DNA of 64,000 nt from Membranipora membranacea (lineage: Eukaryota; Bryozoa; Gymnolaemata; Cheilostomatida; Membraniporidae), in assembly GCA_914767715.1 (NCBI GenBank), contig OU612073.1:19716001-19780000 (forward strand). Direction: 5' to 3'. A program made the translations under genes and the position numbers. Positions within the stretch are counted from its first letter, which is position 1. Every line of letters starts with the position of its first letter. The notes under the pieces were generated by a model, which did no database searches, had not been told where the DNA came from, and saw only the letters and a program-made list of their open reading frames with translations. Below are positions 61,801 to 64,000 of this stretch, one piece after another.

Positions 61801-63363
61801 CGCGATTTTGCAGGAATTTATCCTGGTGAAAATAAGAAAAGAAAGCCGAGAGAAAAAGGCAGGTCAGATTTCAACAAACAGATATTCAGGTTGTTTAGCC
61901 CAGAAACAAAAAAGCAAAGGAATTTCCCCAAAACTCATAGACTGAACAGTATACCGAGCCCTATATGCAAAAAACCTGAGATTGGACAAGAGATTGTCTG
62001 CCATTGGCTTTCAGAGAGACACACTCATATGTGCTTTTTTATTTGTTTCTGTATTCTGGCATCTCAGGATCTACAATAAACAAAAATATATAACTAATGT
62101 ATAATGTTTTTTCTAACCATTAGACAAAAGACAGGTTTTTGGCTCAAATCGGAGTTGTTTTCTTGCCATTTGGGCACTCTTTAGCCCACACAGCATAGAA
62201 AAAATGAGCTAAAATGGGCTTATCTTGAAAACCAAATCAAGCCAATTTGACTCCTACTCCTGGCGAAAATGCCCAAGGCAACACTAACAGTAGTTGACCC
62301 CGAATGGTAGTTGGGATGGTAACTGATCATATATAGGAAACTGAAACTGTCCTTCATGCCGAACAGTACGAATAGGTGTTGGAAATAGATACATGATTAG
62401 AGGATACATCTGATGGCCAGACCAATAAAAGCTTTAGAGCAACCTCCATATTTAATTAAGAAAAAATGGAAATTGAAGCGGAGGAGTTTGACAATTAATC
62501 TAGTTAAACGATCGCTGGTCAGATTAGGACCATGGCAACCATAACTTTGCAATGACCTATACCCAAGTAAAAGTGTGTCACATTTCATGTATGCAAAAGC
62601 TGTGTGTTGAAAAGTACCCAAAAGGAGAGAGGACAACTCAGAACATCAGCTCAAATTTGAGCTCAGGAAACTGTCTACTCCTCACACTCAAAATGTGGAA
62701 TTAGTTGAAATTTAGTTGAAAAAAAATTGCCACAACTCATACTATCGTGCACCAGCTGTTAAATTCTAAACATACTATTGGATATATTATCTAATAGTAG
62801 TAAATACATTCACATCATACTTCTACCACAACAGGGGATCAGAAAAAACTGATTAAATTACCTGAAGAAACACTCATAATCAAAACTTAGATACCATCTT
62901 TGACTACAATAAGAAAAACAGAAGCATGTATTAGGACTGGAAATCACTAAAAAGATCCTTATTAACAGGGGACAGGCAATAACGGATAATTAAGGTGCAT
63001 TTACACTGCATAATTTCCATCAGATTATTTGATCTGATTTTTGCTTCTAACAGAGCTGTCAACGGGAGCACAAAAGATTTGTGCGATGTAACACCGCAAA
63101 AAGTTAAGATTTTTGAGTGCTAATTTGTGTTGGTAATTAGCTCTAGACAAACTTCTGACAGCCTTCAAGTTATTCATTGACTGACAAAGTCCCGGTGGCA
63201 ACCTTAAAACCACAGACAAGCTACTTGACACTGTTGTAGCATAACTAAACTTTTGAACTTAAAATACTTCAATTTGGTAAGGAAGGTTTGCAGGATGGAA
63301 AGTGAAAGAGGCCAAAAATATAATAAATGTGAATAAAAAATCCGGTCACAAGGTGAATCTTAC

Positions 63364-63782
63364 CTTGACTTTTCTCAATTTGGTCAACAGGCTCTGAAAA
63401 ATAAACAGTTTTTGTAATACTGTTCAAGTCAATTTGAGATGAAAATCTGACTAGGTTCACTTAATTTAAATTTCAATAATACCGCAACTGCAATGTTGGC
63501 GGAAAAGATGTACTATGTTTGAAAGAAAATAATCAATTTCTGGTTGTATGGATGATGAACCAGGCTTAGCTAAACTTCTTGTTCAGTTATAAAATAATGT
63601 TAGAAATAGAGATTTAGAGTGCATGGCCTTGGGCTAAACTTATAATCATCCTGACTATATGATATTGGAGCAATATATAATAAATGTTTGCCTAAAATAT
63701 TGTCAATGATGAAGGTGGCTTGTATCAGCATGTCCTTACCATTTTTGAAGGTTTTGGCTGTGATGGTGGGTGGGGGAGAAAT
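63364..63782 (-). CDS. 3' exons of a second copy of the repeat-rich gene (partial)
   Basis: Minus-strand exons 63782-63740 (43 nt) and 63393-63364 (30 nt) equal in length the exons 43224-43266 and 43668-43697 of the first copy and keep acceptor and donor sites (TTTTAG and GTAAGG; TTTTTCAG and GTAAGA). The 30-nt exon is identical at every base; the 43-nt exon matches at 37 of 43 and encodes FLPHPPSQPKPSKM where copy 1 has FLPHPPSQPKSTKS. The surrounding introns are much more diverged. No counterpart of the final exon of copy 1 was found, so this copy must end differently. The remaining exons lie beyond 64000. Confidence 0.75.
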
Positions 63783-63904
63783 CTAAAACAACATCCACAA
63801 ATTAATAATGTTGAGCAAAAGATACCGCTCTATGTTACGAGTAGAATAGTTAATTTTCATACATGTCGATTTAATAATGTGGTTGTGACACAATCAGGAG
63901 TTTG

Positions 63905-64000
63905 GATTCATTCTAGAGTTCTCAGTCTTATTTCGAATACGGGTCTAATTTAATACACATTGTGTGCCCCAGTTTCAAATGATAAACATTCAAATTTTGG
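63905..64000. mobile_element. Palindromic MITE, family A, copy 3 (cut by window edge)
   Basis: CTTATTTCGAATACGGGTCT and GTGTGCCCCAGTTTC match the left part of the element at 24262, including flanking bases. It sits about 140 bases upstream of the duplicated 43-nt exon, as copy 2 does in the other arm. Confidence 0.65.

Larger units (their letters stand above)
61640..64000. repeat. Inverted duplication, right arm (runs off the window)
   Basis: This is the reverse complement counterpart of about 42900-46035; anchors are listed under the left arm. An (AT)n run at 61768-61798 sits at the place matching the run at 45895-45911. Similarity fades below about 61640. The arm reaches the right edge, so its true length is unknown. 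Confidence 0.88.

Overview
The window is eukaryotic and comes from an invertebrate animal. The genes are split into many short exons with GT-AG junctions whose phases agree, the sequence is AT-rich, and there are decayed LINEs, tRNA-derived SINEs, MITEs and intronic minisatellites. The motif AGGGAGATAACT, for example near 10008 and reverse-complemented near 40865, is one I remember as common in molluscan genomes. That and a PAN plus C-type-lectin gene weakly suggest a mollusc or another lophotrochozoan; the phylum is not proven.

Layout. 1-5450: mostly non-coding, with two weak minus-strand exon candidates, a coding-like remnant, a near-perfect hairpin and a SINE. 5451-21426 (+): a complete 23-exon TTI1 gene (TELO2-interacting protein 1), 1025 codons with every junction in frame. 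Its intron 3 carries a 19-bp minisatellite and intron 15 holds an antisense phospholipase-D-like pseudogene. 23597-29161 (+): a ten-exon carboxylesterase/neuroligin-like gene that has lost the catalytic Ser and His and also carries two in-frame stops and a one-base shift. 29162-32478: intergenic, with a non-autonomous hAT element (889 bp, 8-bp target-site duplication) and a LINE fragment. 32479-43884 (+): an unrecognised multi-exon gene for a Ser-rich, probably disordered protein. One 1.9-kb exon encodes about twenty 24-residue repeats, and the phases suggest that exon and the next two exons are mutually exclusive.

From about 42.9 kb the 3' end of this gene and its downstream flank form one arm of an inverted duplication. 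The other arm, about 61.6 kb to the right edge, carries the matching 3' exons of a second copy on the minus strand, so the two genes point towards each other. The roughly 15.6 kb between the arms hold a decayed GC-richer block, a LINE reverse-transcriptase fragment, a broken retrotransposon gag, an F5/8-type-C-like exon, a minus-strand PAN plus C-type-lectin gene and a MITE of about 400 bp.

The genes do not form an operon or shared pathway. TTI1 is housekeeping (PIKK maturation); the esterase-like and lectin genes look secreted or surface-bound; the repeat-rich gene is of unknown function. The strongest new observations are the alternative-exon arithmetic of the repeat gene, the inverted duplication that preserves its 3' exons, the pseudoenzyme turned apparent pseudogene, and MITE families with readable target-site duplications. 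All calls were made by eye, without database searches.
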